This document shows, one piece after another, positions 16,610-25,755 of a DNA stretch of 64,000 nucleotides. Each line of letters opens with the position of its first letter. Position 1 is the first letter of the stretch. The position numbers and the translations under genes were made by a program. The notes under the pieces are model-generated. The model searched no databases. It was not told the origin of the DNA and was given only the letters and a program-made list of their open reading frames with translations. Source of the DNA: Frigoribacterium endophyticum (GTDB taxonomy: Bacteria > Actinomycetota > Actinomycetes > Actinomycetales > Microbacteriaceae); contig NZ_JAAOYV010000001.1 of the NCBI RefSeq assembly GCF_011759585.1, forward strand, positions 372,001 to 436,000. Reading direction: 5' to 3'.

Positions 16610-17221
16610 GTGACCGCACCCACGAGCTACCTCGTCCTGCACGGCTGGCAGAACCGGCGACCGGCCGACCACTGGCAGCACCGGCTCGCCGACGAGCTGG
16701 AGGCGCGGGGCCTCGTCGTCCGCTACCCGCAGCTGCCCGACCCCGACCGGCCGCGCCTCGCCGAGTGGCAGGCCGTGGTGCGCGCCGAGCTCGCCGCCCT
16801 CCCCGACGGCCCGGTGACGGTGGTCTGCCACAGCCTCGCCTGCCTGACCTGGCTGCAGCTGCAGGCCGGCGACGCGCCTCCGCGGGCGGACCGCGTGGCG
16901 CTGGTGGCGCCTCCCTCGCCCGAGCTGGTCGCGGGGCAGGAGGCCGTCCGGGAGTTCGCCGGGGGAGACACGTTCGACGGGCGGCGCCTCTCGCTCGGCG
17001 CCCGCGGCCGGCCGGGCTCGGCCCCCGCCGACGACGCCGTGCTCGTGGCGGGCGACGACGACCCGTGGCTGCCCCTCGGCCTGGTCGACACGTGGGAGTC
17101 GCGGGTCGAGGCCGCCCTGCACGTCGTGCCCCGGGGCGGTCACCTCACCCCCGACTCCGGCTACGGCGCCTGGCCCGCGGTGCTCGCCTGGGCCCTCGGG
17201 AGTCGGTTCGAGGCCCGCTAG
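16610..17221 (+). CDS. RBBP9/YdeN family alpha/beta-hydrolase
   Basis: This 203-aa serine hydrolase begins with the family opening LVLHGWQNR..DHWQ (residues 8-22). It has a nucleophile elbow CHSLAC near residue 77, an acid in DDPWLPL near 150 and a catalytic His in PRGGHL near 180. The GTG at 16610 lies 6 nt after CAGGAT (16598-16603). Its TAG stop shares CTAG with the stop of the convergent aminopeptidase. The natural substrate is unknown. Confidence 0.88.
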   Translation: MTAPTSYLVLHGWQNRRPADHWQHRLADELEARGLVVRYPQLPDPDRPRLAEWQAVVRAELAALPDGPVTVVCHSLACLTWLQLQAGDAPPRADRVALVAPPSPELVAGQEAVREFAGGDTFDGRRLSLGARGRPGSAPADDAVLVAGDDDPWLPLGLVDTWESRVEAALHVVPRGGHLTPDSGYGAWPAVLAWALGSRFEAR

Positions 17222-18507
17222 CTCGCGGCGACCGGGGCGAGGAACGCCGCCGCGGCGCGGGCGAGGTGGCCCGGGTCGTCGACGCCGCACAGCTCGCGGG
17301 CGGAGTGCATGCTGAGCAGCGGCACGCCCACGTCGATGGTGCGGACGCCGAGGCGGGTCGCGGTGATCGGCCCGATCGTGGAGCCGCAGGGCACCGCGTT
17401 GTTCGAGACGAACTCCTGGTACGGCACTCCGGCCTGCTCGCACGAGCGCGCCCACTCGGCCGCGCCGGGCCCGTCGGTGGCGTAGCGCTGCTTCGCGTTG
17501 ATCTTCAGCAGCGGCCCGCGGTTGACGACGGGCTGGTTCACCGGGTCGTGGCGCTCGGGGTAGTTCGGGTGCACGGCGTGGCCCGCGTCGGCGGAGAGGC
17601 ACCACGAGCCGGCGAGGGCGCGGAGCCGGTCGACCTCGGTGCCGCCGAGCCCGGCCGTGACGCGGGTCACGACGTCGGAGAGCATCGGGCCGGCTGCGCC
17701 CGAGGGCGTCTCGGAGCCGACCTCCTCGTGGTCGAAGGCCGCGAACACGGCGACGTCGGCGAGCTCGACGCCCGACGCCGCGACGTCGAGCAGCGCGACG
17801 AGGCCGGCGTGCGTCGAGGTGAGGTTGTCCATGCGCCCGGCGGCGAAGAGGTCGCCCGTCAGGCCGATGACGGCGGGAGGCGCGGTGTCGGCCACCGAGA
17901 TGTCGTACCCGGCGACGTCGTCGCCGGTCAGGCCGGCGAGCCCCGCGAGGTGACCGAGCACGTCGGCGTCGGCGAGGGGGCCGACCCCGACCACGGGGTC
18001 GAGGTGACGCTGCGGGTCGAGCGCGAGGCCGTCGTTGACGCCGCGGTCGAGGTGGACGGCCAGCTGCGGGAAGCGCAGCACCGGCCCGGTGCGGACGAGG
18101 TGCACCTCGCCGGTGCGCGTCACGAGCCGGCCGGCGAACTCGAGGTCGCGGTCGAGCCACGAGTTGTAGAGGGGGCCGCCGTAGACCTCCACGCCGGCCT
18201 GCAGCCAGCCGCGGGTGCCGGTCGTGCTCCTCGGCTTCAGCTTGAAGCCGGGAGAGTCGGTGTGCGCGCCCACGATCCGGTACGGGGTGGTCGCGGTGGC
18301 CCCCGCGGGCTGGATCCAGGCGATCACGGCGCCGTCGCGGAGGACGTAGCGGCGGCCCGGCCCCGTCGGCCACTCGGCCCGCTCGTCGAGCCGGTCGAAT
18401 CCCGCCGCGTCGAGCCGACGGGCGGCCTCGGCCGCGGCGTGGAAGGAGGAAGGCGAGGCCTGGATGAAGGAGGCGAGGTCGTCGAGGTGCGCGCGCGAGG
18501 AGGTCAT
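17218..18507 (-). CDS. M18 family aminopeptidase
   Basis: This 429-aa dinuclear-zinc aminopeptidase removes N-terminal residues, typically Asp/Glu, in the cytoplasm. Family signatures are seen: ASPSSFHAAAEAARRL near the start, the metal ligand His in GAHTDSPGFKLKP near 85, FDHEEVGSETPSGA near 260, DAGHAVHPNYPERH near 315 and a terminal MHSARELCG. I prefer the ATG at 18507 over one at 18519, because CATGCT (18520-18515) would then sit 7 nt upstream like other leaderless promoters here. Confidence 0.93.
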   Translation of the reverse strand: MTSSRAHLDDLASFIQASPSSFHAAAEAARRLDAAGFDRLDERAEWPTGPGRRYVLRDGAVIAWIQPAGATATTPYRIVGAHTDSPGFKLKPRSTTGTRGWLQAGVEVYGGPLYNSWLDRDLEFAGRLVTRTGEVHLVRTGPVLRFPQLAVHLDRGVNDGLALDPQRHLDPVVGVGPLADADVLGHLAGLAGLTGDDVAGYDISVADTAPPAVIGLTGDLFAAGRMDNLTSTHAGLVALLDVAASGVELADVAVFAAFDHEEVGSETPSGAAGPMLSDVVTRVTAGLGGTEVDRLRALAGSWCLSADAGHAVHPNYPERHDPVNQPVVNRGPLLKINAKQRYATDGPGAAEWARSCEQAGVPYQEFVSNNAVPCGSTIGPITATRLGVRTIDVGVPLLSMHSARELCGVDDPGHLARAAAAFLAPVAAS

Positions 18508-18560
18508 CCCCACCAGCATGCCACCCGGCCCCGCCCGGCGGGGGCCGGCGCCCGGCGGGG

Positions 18561-18848
18561 TCAGCGCCCGGCGCTGCCGCCGACCTGGGCGCCCGGCTCG
18601 GGGCCGCTCTCGCCGCGGCCGTCCTCGTCCTCGGCGACGAGGCCCGCGGTCGCCTCTCCCGAGTAGCCGGCGGGGTCGACGGCGACGTAGTCCTCCTCGC
18701 CGGAGGTGGTGCCGCCGAGGGGCGAGACGAGGTCGTCGTCGGCCGTCGTGTCGTCGCCGCTCGCGGGGGAGGCCTGCGGGTCGTCCCGGAACGTCGCGAG
18801 GGCCGCCGCCTCGACGGCCTCCTGGTCGTGGTCGCTCTGGTCGCTCAT
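18561..18848 (-). CDS. Small acidic protein of unknown function
   Basis: This 95-aa, strongly acidic, probably disordered protein (Asp/Glu/Gly/Ser-rich) has no recognised domain. The ATG at 18848 has a GAGAGGA ribosome site upstream. It is an isolated short gene 41 bp before the aminopeptidase on the same strand. Its function is unknown. Confidence 0.6.
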   Translation of the reverse strand: MSDQSDHDQEAVEAAALATFRDDPQASPASGDDTTADDDLVSPLGGTTSGEEDYVAVDPAGYSGEATAGLVAEDEDGRGESGPEPGAQVGGSAGR

Positions 18849-18958
18849 GGGGCGTCCTCTCGTGGTCGTGACCCCGACCCTAGGCGCGGCCCGCTCCGCC
18901 CGCCCGCTCCGCCCGCCCGCCTCCCGCGCCCCCGGCCGACACCTGTCGTCACGAGCTG

Positions 18959-19010
18959 TTGACACCGGCTCACCCTCGTGTACAGTCACGAACACCTAGT
19001 GCAGCTAGGT
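18959..19010 (+). promoter_or_regulatory. MFS sugar-transporter promoter and downstream palindrome
   Basis: TTGACA (18959-18964) and TACAGT (18981-18986) are 16 nt apart. ACCTAG-TGCAG-CTAGGT (18994-19010) is a perfect 6-bp-arm dyad at the expected transcription start, a classic repressor position. GAGGAGG precedes the ATG at 19031. Confidence 0.75.
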
Positions 19011-19030
19011 TTTGACTCGAGGAGGCGTCA

Positions 19031-20308
19031 ATGGCCCTGTCCGGCCCGCGCGGTGAGACCGTGCTCACCCAACCCGTCAGCACGATCCGAGTGGGCAGGG
19101 GCTACCTGGCCGCCCTCGGCTTCGCCCAGTTCGGCCTGTTCGTGGCCCTGCTCTCGCCGGTCTTCGTGAGCATGCAGCTCAAGGCCCAGCAGCTCGCGCC
19201 CGACAGCCCCGAGACCCTCGTCGGCCAGGTGCTGCCGATCGGCGCCCTCGGCGCCCTGATCGCCAACCCGCTGATCGGTGCCCTGAGCGACCGCACCCGC
19301 ACCCGCTGGGGCCGTCGTCGCCCCTACCTGGTCGGCGGCGTGGTGCTGCTCACCGTCGCCCTCGGCCTCGTGGCGGCGGCGCCCGACCAGCTCACGCTGA
19401 CCCTCGCCTGGCTGCTCGCGCAGATCGCCGCCAACGCCGTGCTCGCCACCCTGATCGCGAGCTTCGCCGACAACGTGCCCGAGGTGCAGCGCGGCCGGGC
19501 GTCGAGCATCATCGCCCTGGCGCAGAACGTCGCCATCCTCGCCGGCCTCTACCTGGCCGTGTACCTCGTCGGCAACCTCCCGGTGCTGTTCGTCCTGCCG
19601 GGCGTGCTGGCCGTCGTCCTGGTGCTCGTCTACGCCGTGGTGGCCCGCGACGAGCTGCCCGCCTACGAGCTCAAGAAGTTCACGTTCGTGAACCTGGTCA
19701 GCTCGTTCTGGACCAACCCGATCAAGAACCCCGACTTCGGCCTCGCCTGGTGGTCACGCTTCCTGATCACGCTCGGCACGTTCATGTTCACGACGTACCG
19801 CCTGCTCTACATGGAGCGCCACCTCGGCATCGAGGACGTCGCCGAGGCCACGGCCGCCGTCGCCTTCGGCGTGCTGCTCTACACGATCGCCCTGCTCGTC
19901 AGCGCGGCGGTCTCGGGCTGGCTGAGCGACCGCACCGGTCGTCGCAAGGTCTTCGTCGCCGGCTCGACCCTCGTCTTCGCGGTCGGTCTCGTGATGCTCG
20001 CGCACGCCGAGACGGTCACCGGGTTCTACGTCGCCGAGGTCGTGATGGGCTTCGCCTTCGGCATCTACGCCGCCGTCGACACCGCCCTGATCGTCGACGT
20101 GCTGCCGAACGCCGACCGCCCCGGCAAGGACCTCGGCGTCATCAACATCGCCAACGCCCTGCCGCAGTCGCTCGCCCCGGCGCTCGCCCTGGCCCTGCTC
20201 GGCATCGGCAGCGCGACGAACGACAACTACGTCGTCATGCTCTGGGGCGCGGGCATCGTCACCGTGATCGGCGCGCTCGTCATCATCCCGATCCGCCGCG
20301 TGCGCTGA
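19031..20308 (+). CDS. SLC45/GPH-like MFS sugar transporter
   Basis: This 425-aa, 12-helix permease carries the loop 2-3 signature DRTRTRWGRRRPYLVGG at about residues 84-100 and the half-repeat SDRTGRRKVF near 297. Both are typical of GPH and SLC45-like sugar:cation symporters. It probably imports a disaccharide or glycoside. A strong Shine-Dalgarno precedes the ATG. A TetR regulator (convergent) and a cytoplasmic GH3 glycosidase follow, suggesting uptake coupled to intracellular hydrolysis. Confidence 0.85.
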   Translation: MALSGPRGETVLTQPVSTIRVGRGYLAALGFAQFGLFVALLSPVFVSMQLKAQQLAPDSPETLVGQVLPIGALGALIANPLIGALSDRTRTRWGRRRPYLVGGVVLLTVALGLVAAAPDQLTLTLAWLLAQIAANAVLATLIASFADNVPEVQRGRASSIIALAQNVAILAGLYLAVYLVGNLPVLFVLPGVLAVVLVLVYAVVARDELPAYELKKFTFVNLVSSFWTNPIKNPDFGLAWWSRFLITLGTFMFTTYRLLYMERHLGIEDVAEATAAVAFGVLLYTIALLVSAAVSGWLSDRTGRRKVFVAGSTLVFAVGLVMLAHAETVTGFYVAEVVMGFAFGIYAAVDTALIVDVLPNADRPGKDLGVINIANALPQSLAPALALALLGIGSATNDNYVVMLWGAGIVTVIGALVIIPIRRVR

Positions 20309-20354
20309 CGCCGCGCCCCGGCCCCTGGGCCGCGAGGAGGCGGTGGTCGCCCGG

Positions 20355-20951
20355 TCAGGCCGGCGCGGCCACCGTCGCGGTGCGGAGGGCCAGCTCCCAG
20401 ACGAGCCGCACGTGCTCGGCCATGTCGGTGCGGGGGTCGAGCATCCACTGCAGCTGCATGCCGTCGCTGACGGCGACCAGCACCCCGGCGAGCGTGACGG
20501 CGTCGACGTCGGGGGCGATCTGCCCGGCGACCTGCCGTCGCTCGATCGCCGTCGTGAAGTCGACGCGCAGCCGGGCGTACCGCTCGACGAAGTAGTCGCG
20601 GGCGGCGTGCCCGGGGTCGCTCGTCGCGGCCGTCGACAGGCTCGCGAACAGCTGCACGAGCCCGGGGGTCTCGGAGTTGTGCCGGATCACCGCGAGCAGC
20701 AGGTCGACGATGTCGTCGAGCTCGGCCCAGCGGGCCGAGTCGGCCTCGTCGCGGGCGCGGAGGATGGCGGTGAAGAGCCCCTCCTTGCTGTCGAAGTAGT
20801 GCAGCAGGCCGGCCTGGGTGAGCCCGACCGCGTCGGCCAGCTCCTTCACCGAGGTGGCACGGAACCCGTTGCGGGCCACCACCTCGAGCGCGACCCGCAG
20901 GATCTCCTCGCGCTTCGCGATCCCCTTCGCGTACGAACCCCGTTGTGCCAT
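20355..20951 (-). CDS. TetR family transcriptional regulator
   Basis: This 198-aa repressor has an N-terminal TetR helix-turn-helix: KREEILRVALEVVARNGF, then TSVKELADAVGLTQAGLLHYF with the recognition helix near residue 45. An all-alpha ligand domain follows. I chose the ATG at 20951 because TAGCCT (20964-20959) lies 7 nt upstream. It is divergent from the GH3 glycosidase and convergent with the MFS transporter. The AACCG dyad in the divergent spacer is the likely operator. The inducer is probably a sugar. Confidence 0.88.
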   Translation of the reverse strand: MAQRGSYAKGIAKREEILRVALEVVARNGFRATSVKELADAVGLTQAGLLHYFDSKEGLFTAILRARDEADSARWAELDDIVDLLLAVIRHNSETPGLVQLFASLSTAATSDPGHAARDYFVERYARLRVDFTTAIERRQVAGQIAPDVDAVTLAGVLVAVSDGMQLQWMLDPRTDMAEHVRLVWELALRTATVAAPA

Positions 20952-21007
20952 GTGCGCCAGGCTACCCACCCCCCGTCGGCTCGGCCGCCACCGACGCCAC
21001 GAAAACC

Positions 21008-21035
21008 AACCGCTGTTCGGTTTTGTCGAGTAGCG
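21008..21035 (+). promoter_or_regulatory. GH3 promoter region with candidate TetR operator
   Basis: AACCG-CTGTT-CGGTT (21008-21022) is an inverted repeat just upstream of TAGCGT (21030-21035), a likely -10 box for the glycosidase gene. It lies between the divergent TetR and GH3 genes. Confidence 0.6.
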
Positions 21036-21097
21036 TTCCCCCCACGCGGTGCTGCGCCGGCCGCGACCGATCTCCGACCACCACCGGAAGGCCCCTC

Positions 21098-23566
21098 GTG
21101 ACTCCCTCCTCCGCCGGCGACGACGCCGTCACCGCCCGCCTCACCGAGCTGCTCGGGCAGCTGTCGCTCGAGCAGGAGGTCCAGCTGCTCACCGGCCGTG
21201 ACTTCTGGACGAGCTGGCCGGTCGAGCAGATCGGCCTCCGCCGCATGCTGTTCTCCGACGGCCCCTCCGGGGTGCGCGGCGAGTTCTGGGACGAGCGCGA
21301 CCCGTCGCTGAACCTCCCGAGCGGAACGGCGCTCGCCGCCACCTGGGATCTCGAGGTGGCCCGCCGCTACGGCCACGCCTCCGCCGTCGAGGCCCGCCGC
21401 AAGGGCGTCGACGTCGTGCTCGGCCCGACCATCAACCTGCACCGCTCCCCGCTCGGCGGCCGTCACTTCGAGGCCTTCAGCGAAGACCCCGTGCTGACCG
21501 CCGACCTCGCGGCCGCCTACGTGACGGGCGTCCAGGAGAACGGCGTCGGGGCCACCCCCAAGCACTACGTCGCCAACGACTTCGAGACCGAGCGCTTCAC
21601 CGCCGACGTCGTCGTCGGCGACCGGGCCCTCCGCGAGCTGTACCTGCTCGCCTTCGAGAAGAGCGTCGTGGAGGCGCGGGCCTGGCTGGTCATGAGCGCC
21701 TACAACTCGGTCAACGGCACCACCGCCACCGAGAACGACCTGCTCGAGACGCCGCTCAACAGCGAGTGGGGCTTCGACGGCGTCGTCATCAGCGACTGGA
21801 CGGCGGTGCGCTCCGTCGACAGCGCCCGCGCCTCCCAGGACCTCGTCATGCCCGGCCCGGTCGGGCCCTGGGGCGACGCGCTGGTCGCCGCCGTGCGTGA
21901 CGGCTCGGTCGACCGAGCCGACGTCGACCGCAAGGTGCTCCGCCTGCTCCGTCTCGCCGCCCGCGTCGGCGCCCTCGAGGGGTTCGAGGGCACCGACCCC
22001 GTGCACGTCGAGGACGGCGTCGCCTTCGCCCGCGAGGCCGAGGCCGCCGGCGCCGTGCTCGTGGCCAACGACGGGCTGCTGCCCGTCGCCCCCGGCAGCG
22101 TGCGCCGCATCGCGGTGGTCGGCGACAACGCCGACCGGGCCCGCACCCAGGGCGGCGGCAGTGCGACCGTTGTGCCCGAGAGCGTGGTCAGCCCGGTCGA
22201 GGGCGTCCGGGCCGCCTTCCCCGACGCGGAGGTGACCTGGTCGGTCGGCGCGGTCGTGCAGGAGGGCGTCGCCGAGCTGCCGCTCGCCGAGCTGACGAAC
22301 CCGGCGACGGGCGAGCCCGGCGTGCACGTGCGCTTCCTCGACGAGGCCGGCGACGAGATCTTCGCGGAGGAGCGACGGGCCACCGCCCTGGTCTACCTCG
22401 GCGGCGACGCGCCCGTCGAGCGCCTGCACGAGCTGGAGGTCAGCACCACCTGGACCCCCGCCTCCTCGGGCCGGGTCCGGCTCGGCTTCGCCTCGATCGG
22501 CGAGGCCACCTTCGTGGTCGACGGCGAGGAGCTCTTCACCGCCCGCACCGAGGCCGACGGCGACGAGCTGGGCGCGGCGCTGCTCGCCCCGCCGAGCGAG
22601 TCGCACCCGCTCGACGTCGAGGCGGGCCGCCCGGTCGAGCTGGTCATCCGCTACCGCCGGGCCGAGACGAGCGGCGAGGCCTTCGCCGGCACCATGATGT
22701 TCACCGCCGGGCTCGACGCCGACGACACCGACCCGCAGCAGCTGATCGACGAGGCGGCCGCCGCGGCCGCCGACGCCGACCTCGTCGTGCTCGTCGTGGG
22801 CACCAACAGCAAGGTCGAGTCGGAGGGCTTCGACCGCTCGACGCTCGCGCTGCCCGGCCGCCAGGACGACCTCGCCCGCGCCGTGCTCGCCGCGAACCCG
22901 CGCACCGTCGCCGTCGTCAACGCCGGCTCGCCGGTCGAGCTGCCCTGGCGCGACGAGGCCGCCGCGGTGCTGCTCACCTGGTTCGGCGGGCAGGAGTACG
23001 GCCACGCCCTCGGCGACCTCCTGGTCGGCGACGCGGAGCCCGGCGGCCGCCTGCCCACGACCTGGCCCGCGGCCACGGCCGACGTGCCGGTGCTCGACGT
23101 CACGCCGGTCGACGGCACCGTCCGCTACGACGAGGGCATCCACGTCGGCTACCGGGCCTGGCTCCGCGCCGACGTCGAGCCGGCCTGGCCGTTCGGCCAC
23201 GGCCTCGGCTACACGAGCTGGCGCCAGTCGGGCCTCGAGGTCTCCGACACGGTGGCCGAGGGAGGCGCGGTGACCATCACCGTCCAGGTCGAGAACACGG
23301 GCGCCCGCGCGGGCAAGCACGTGGTGCAGGTCTACGCGTCGCGCCCCGACTCGGTCGTGGAGCGCCCCGCGCTCTGGCTCGTGGGCTTCCGGCCCGTCGA
23401 GCTCGCGGCGGGCGGGTCGGCCGTGGTGACGGTCGAGGTGGCGGCGCGGGCCTTCGCCGACTGGCGCGACGGCGCGTGGGCGCACGAGCCCGGCGAGTTC
23501 ACGCTGCACGTCGGCACGTCGGTGGCCGAGCTGCCCCTGACGGCGACGACGGTGCTCACCGCCTGA
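21098..23566 (+). CDS. Glycoside hydrolase family 3 protein with PA14-like insert
   Basis: This 822-aa beta-glucosidase-type enzyme has an N-terminal barrel with KHYVANDFETERF near 150 and the nucleophile Asp in GVVISDW near 228. An alpha/beta sandwich (VAVVNAGSPVELPW) carries an inserted PA14-like beta domain near 400-530. A C-terminal fibronectin III-like domain ends the protein. There is no signal peptide, so it acts on imported glycosides. The GTG at 21098 has GGAAGG upstream; the longer frame adds only non-conserved sequence. It is probably controlled by the divergent TetR and fed by the MFS permease. Confidence 0.92.
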   Translation: MTPSSAGDDAVTARLTELLGQLSLEQEVQLLTGRDFWTSWPVEQIGLRRMLFSDGPSGVRGEFWDERDPSLNLPSGTALAATWDLEVARRYGHASAVEARRKGVDVVLGPTINLHRSPLGGRHFEAFSEDPVLTADLAAAYVTGVQENGVGATPKHYVANDFETERFTADVVVGDRALRELYLLAFEKSVVEARAWLVMSAYNSVNGTTATENDLLETPLNSEWGFDGVVISDWTAVRSVDSARASQDLVMPGPVGPWGDALVAAVRDGSVDRADVDRKVLRLLRLAARVGALEGFEGTDPVHVEDGVAFAREAEAAGAVLVANDGLLPVAPGSVRRIAVVGDNADRARTQGGGSATVVPESVVSPVEGVRAAFPDAEVTWSVGAVVQEGVAELPLAELTNPATGEPGVHVRFLDEAGDEIFAEERRATALVYLGGDAPVERLHELEVSTTWTPASSGRVRLGFASIGEATFVVDGEELFTARTEADGDELGAALLAPPSESHPLDVEAGRPVELVIRYRRAETSGEAFAGTMMFTAGLDADDTDPQQLIDEAAAAAADADLVVLVVGTNSKVESEGFDRSTLALPGRQDDLARAVLAANPRTVAVVNAGSPVELPWRDEAAAVLLTWFGGQEYGHALGDLLVGDAEPGGRLPTTWPAATADVPVLDVTPVDGTVRYDEGIHVGYRAWLRADVEPAWPFGHGLGYTSWRQSGLEVSDTVAEGGAVTITVQVENTGARAGKHVVQVYASRPDSVVERPALWLVGFRPVELAAGGSAVVTVEVAARAFADWRDGAWAHEPGEFTLHVGTSVAELPLTATTVLTA

Positions 23567-23618
23567 CGCCCGGCGCCCGCCGGGGCGCTGCGGCGTTCCG
23601 GGGTGCTGCCGGCCCCGC

Positions 23619-24578
23619 TCAGGGCGCGGTCGGCAGCACCGCGGCCCAGAGGTGGAACAGGGCGTAGGCGCGGAAGGGCGACCACGGGGCCGAGGCCGCC
23701 TCCGCCTCCTTCGTGGTCGCCCCGCCGAGCACCCGGCGCAGCACGAGGTCGCCGGCCGGCCACGCGTCGCGGTCGCCGAGGGCGCGCACGGCGAGGTACT
23801 CGACCGTCCAGGGGCCGATGCCCGGCACGGCGAGCAGCCGTCGTCGGGCGTCGGCGAGGTCGACGTCGGGCGAGACCACCAGGCCGTCGGCGACGACCGT
23901 CGCCAGGGCCGAGAGCGTGCGTGCCCGGGCGTTGGTCACGCCCACCGCGGCGCGCAGCTCGTCGACGTCGACGGCGGCCAGCGCCTCCGCGCGCGGGAAG
24001 CGCCGGAGGCCCGTGCCGGGCACGTCGACGCCGTGCGCGGCGACGAGCCGCCCGGTGAACGTGCGGGCCGCGGCGAGCGAGACCTGCTGCCCGAGCACGG
24101 TCATCACCGCCGTCTCGAAGCCGTCGGGGCTGCCGGTGACGCGGATGCCCGGCCGGGCCCGCACGAGCGGGCCCAGCACCGGGTCGGCGCCGAGCGCGGC
24201 CTGCACCGCGCCGGTGTCGCCGTCGAGGTCGAGCCAGCGCCGGGTCAGCGCCGCGGCGCGGTCGAGGTCGGCCGGGCCCAGGTCGACGCCGTCGGCGGGC
24301 ACGACGTCGACCTCGACGACGTCGGGGCCGAAGTGCACGTCGAGCCGGCCGAGCCGAGCGGCCCCGTCGACCCCGGCCCCGCCGAGGTCGACGACCCGGG
24401 AGTGGGTCGAGGCCGCCACGTCGGTCAGCTCGGCGCCCGGCACGCTGTGCGCGGCGAGCAGGCCGACCGCGTGGGCCGGGTCGTAGTCGCCGTCGACGGC
24501 GAGCGACAGGCGACGAGCGCGGGAGTCGCGGGTCGGCTCCGCCGCGGAGCCCCCCGGGGCCGTGCCCCCGGCCGTCAC
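23619..24578 (-). CDS. alkA: AlkA-type DNA-3-methyladenine glycosylase II
   Basis: This 319-aa base-excision enzyme has an AlkA N-terminal region followed by an HhH-GPD domain: SPDGFETAVMTVLGQQVS near 150, then LLAVPGIGPWTVEYLAVRALGD near 250-270, where the hairpin and catalytic Asp region lie. It removes alkylated purines from DNA. There is no Ada N-terminal methyl acceptor domain. The GTG start overlaps the stop of tag by 4 bp, so it is the last gene of the alkylation-repair operon. Confidence 0.9.
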   Translation of the reverse strand: MTAGGTAPGGSAAEPTRDSRARRLSLAVDGDYDPAHAVGLLAAHSVPGAELTDVAASTHSRVVDLGGAGVDGAARLGRLDVHFGPDVVEVDVVPADGVDLGPADLDRAAALTRRWLDLDGDTGAVQAALGADPVLGPLVRARPGIRVTGSPDGFETAVMTVLGQQVSLAAARTFTGRLVAAHGVDVPGTGLRRFPRAEALAAVDVDELRAAVGVTNARARTLSALATVVADGLVVSPDVDLADARRRLLAVPGIGPWTVEYLAVRALGDRDAWPAGDLVLRRVLGGATTKEAEAASAPWSPFRAYALFHLWAAVLPTAP

Positions 24579-25174
24579 GGCGTCTCCGCCCACACCCCGG
24601 ACGACCCGCGCCGGTGGCTGTCGACGAGGTGGGTGTCGACGATGCCCGTCGCCTCCATCAGGGCGTGCATGGTGGTCGGGCCCACGAACCGGAAGCCCAC
24701 GGACTTCAGGGCGCGCGACAGGGCGACGCTCTCCGGCGAGGTCGTCGGCACCTCGGCCGCCGTGGCCGGGCGGGGCGTCTCGGCGGGCCGGAACGACCAG
24801 ACGAGGTCCACGAGCCCGCCCGCGTCGCGCAGGGCGACGGTGGCGCGGGCGTTGGCGACGGTCGCGTCGACCTTGAGCCGGTTGCGGACGATGCCCGCGT
24901 CGGCCATCAGTCGTGCCCGGTCGTCGTCGTCGAACGCGGCCACGACGTCGGGGTCGAAGTCGCGGAACGCCGCCCGGAAGGCAGGCCGCTTGCGCAGGAT
25001 GGTCGCCCACGACAGCCCCGACTGGAACGCCTCGAGGCTCAGCCGCTCGAACAGCCCCCGCTCGTCGCGGACGGGCATGCCCCACTCGGTGTCGTAGTAC
25101 TCGCGCATCAGGGGGTCGACGGCCGCCCAGGCGGGGCGGGCGAGCCCGTCGTCGCCGATCACCACGTCGCTCAC
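24575..25174 (-). CDS. tag: DNA-3-methyladenine glycosylase I
   Basis: This 199-aa enzyme excises 3-methyladenine from DNA. Tag signatures are clear: YYDTEWGMPVRDERGLFERLSLEAFQ near 25-50, SGLSWATILRKRPAFR, and FRFVGPTTMHALMEATGIVDTH near 165, including the residues around the zinc-snap His. GTG start. It overlaps the neighbouring methyltransferase and alkA genes by 4 bp each, implying translational coupling. Confidence 0.95.
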   Translation of the reverse strand: MSDVVIGDDGLARPAWAAVDPLMREYYDTEWGMPVRDERGLFERLSLEAFQSGLSWATILRKRPAFRAAFRDFDPDVVAAFDDDDRARLMADAGIVRNRLKVDATVANARATVALRDAGGLVDLVWSFRPAETPRPATAAEVPTTSPESVALSRALKSVGFRFVGPTTMHALMEATGIVDTHLVDSHRRGSSGVWAETP

Positions 25175-25755
25175 GGTGTCGCCTCCAGGTCGATCAGCAG
25201 GGCCTTGGCCTCGGGGCCGCCACGGTAGCGGCCGGCCGCGCCGTCGCTCCGCACCACGCGGTGGCACGGCACGACGAGCGGCAGCGGGTTGGTCGCGCAG
25301 GCCGTGCCGACGGCCCGCACGGCGCGGGGGCTGCCCGCCGCCGCGGCGACGGCGGCGTAGCTCGCCGTCCGACCGTAGGGGATCTCGGGCAGGTGCTCGA
25401 GCACGGCGAGCTGGAACGCCCGCGAGAGCCGCCGGTCGAGCGGCAGGTCGAAGGCGCGACGGCGGCCGGCGAAGTACTCGTCGAGCTGGCGAGCGGCCGC
25501 GTCGAGCCGGGCCGGGGCCCGCAGCACGCGCGGGCTGACCGTCGTCGCGAGTCGGTCGAGCACGGCGTCGTGCCCCTCGACCTCGAAGGCGACCCGCACG
25601 AGGCCGACCTCCGTCGCGGCGAGCAGGAGGCGGCCGACGGGGGAGTCGAGGGTGCTCCAGGCCACGTCGAGCACGCCGGCGTCGGCCGCGCCGGCGGCGA
25701 GCCGGGCGCGCAGCACGGCGAGGTCGACCTGCTCGGCGGGGGTCGGGTCGGTCAC
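25171..25755 (-). CDS. ogt: Methylated-DNA-protein-cysteine S-methyltransferase (copy B)
   Basis: This 194-aa suicidal repair protein transfers O6-alkyl groups from guanine to its own cysteine. The active site VVPCHRVV is near residue 160, with upstream YGRTASY and the Arg-finger region RAVGTACATNP. There is no Ada N-terminal DNA-binding part. GTG start. It lies third in the operon, directly after the sigma-factor gene with a 4-bp overlap. Confidence 0.94.
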   Translation of the reverse strand: MTDPTPAEQVDLAVLRARLAAGAADAGVLDVAWSTLDSPVGRLLLAATEVGLVRVAFEVEGHDAVLDRLATTVSPRVLRAPARLDAAARQLDEYFAGRRRAFDLPLDRRLSRAFQLAVLEHLPEIPYGRTASYAAVAAAAGSPRAVRAVGTACATNPLPLVVPCHRVVRSDGAAGRYRGGPEAKALLIDLEATP

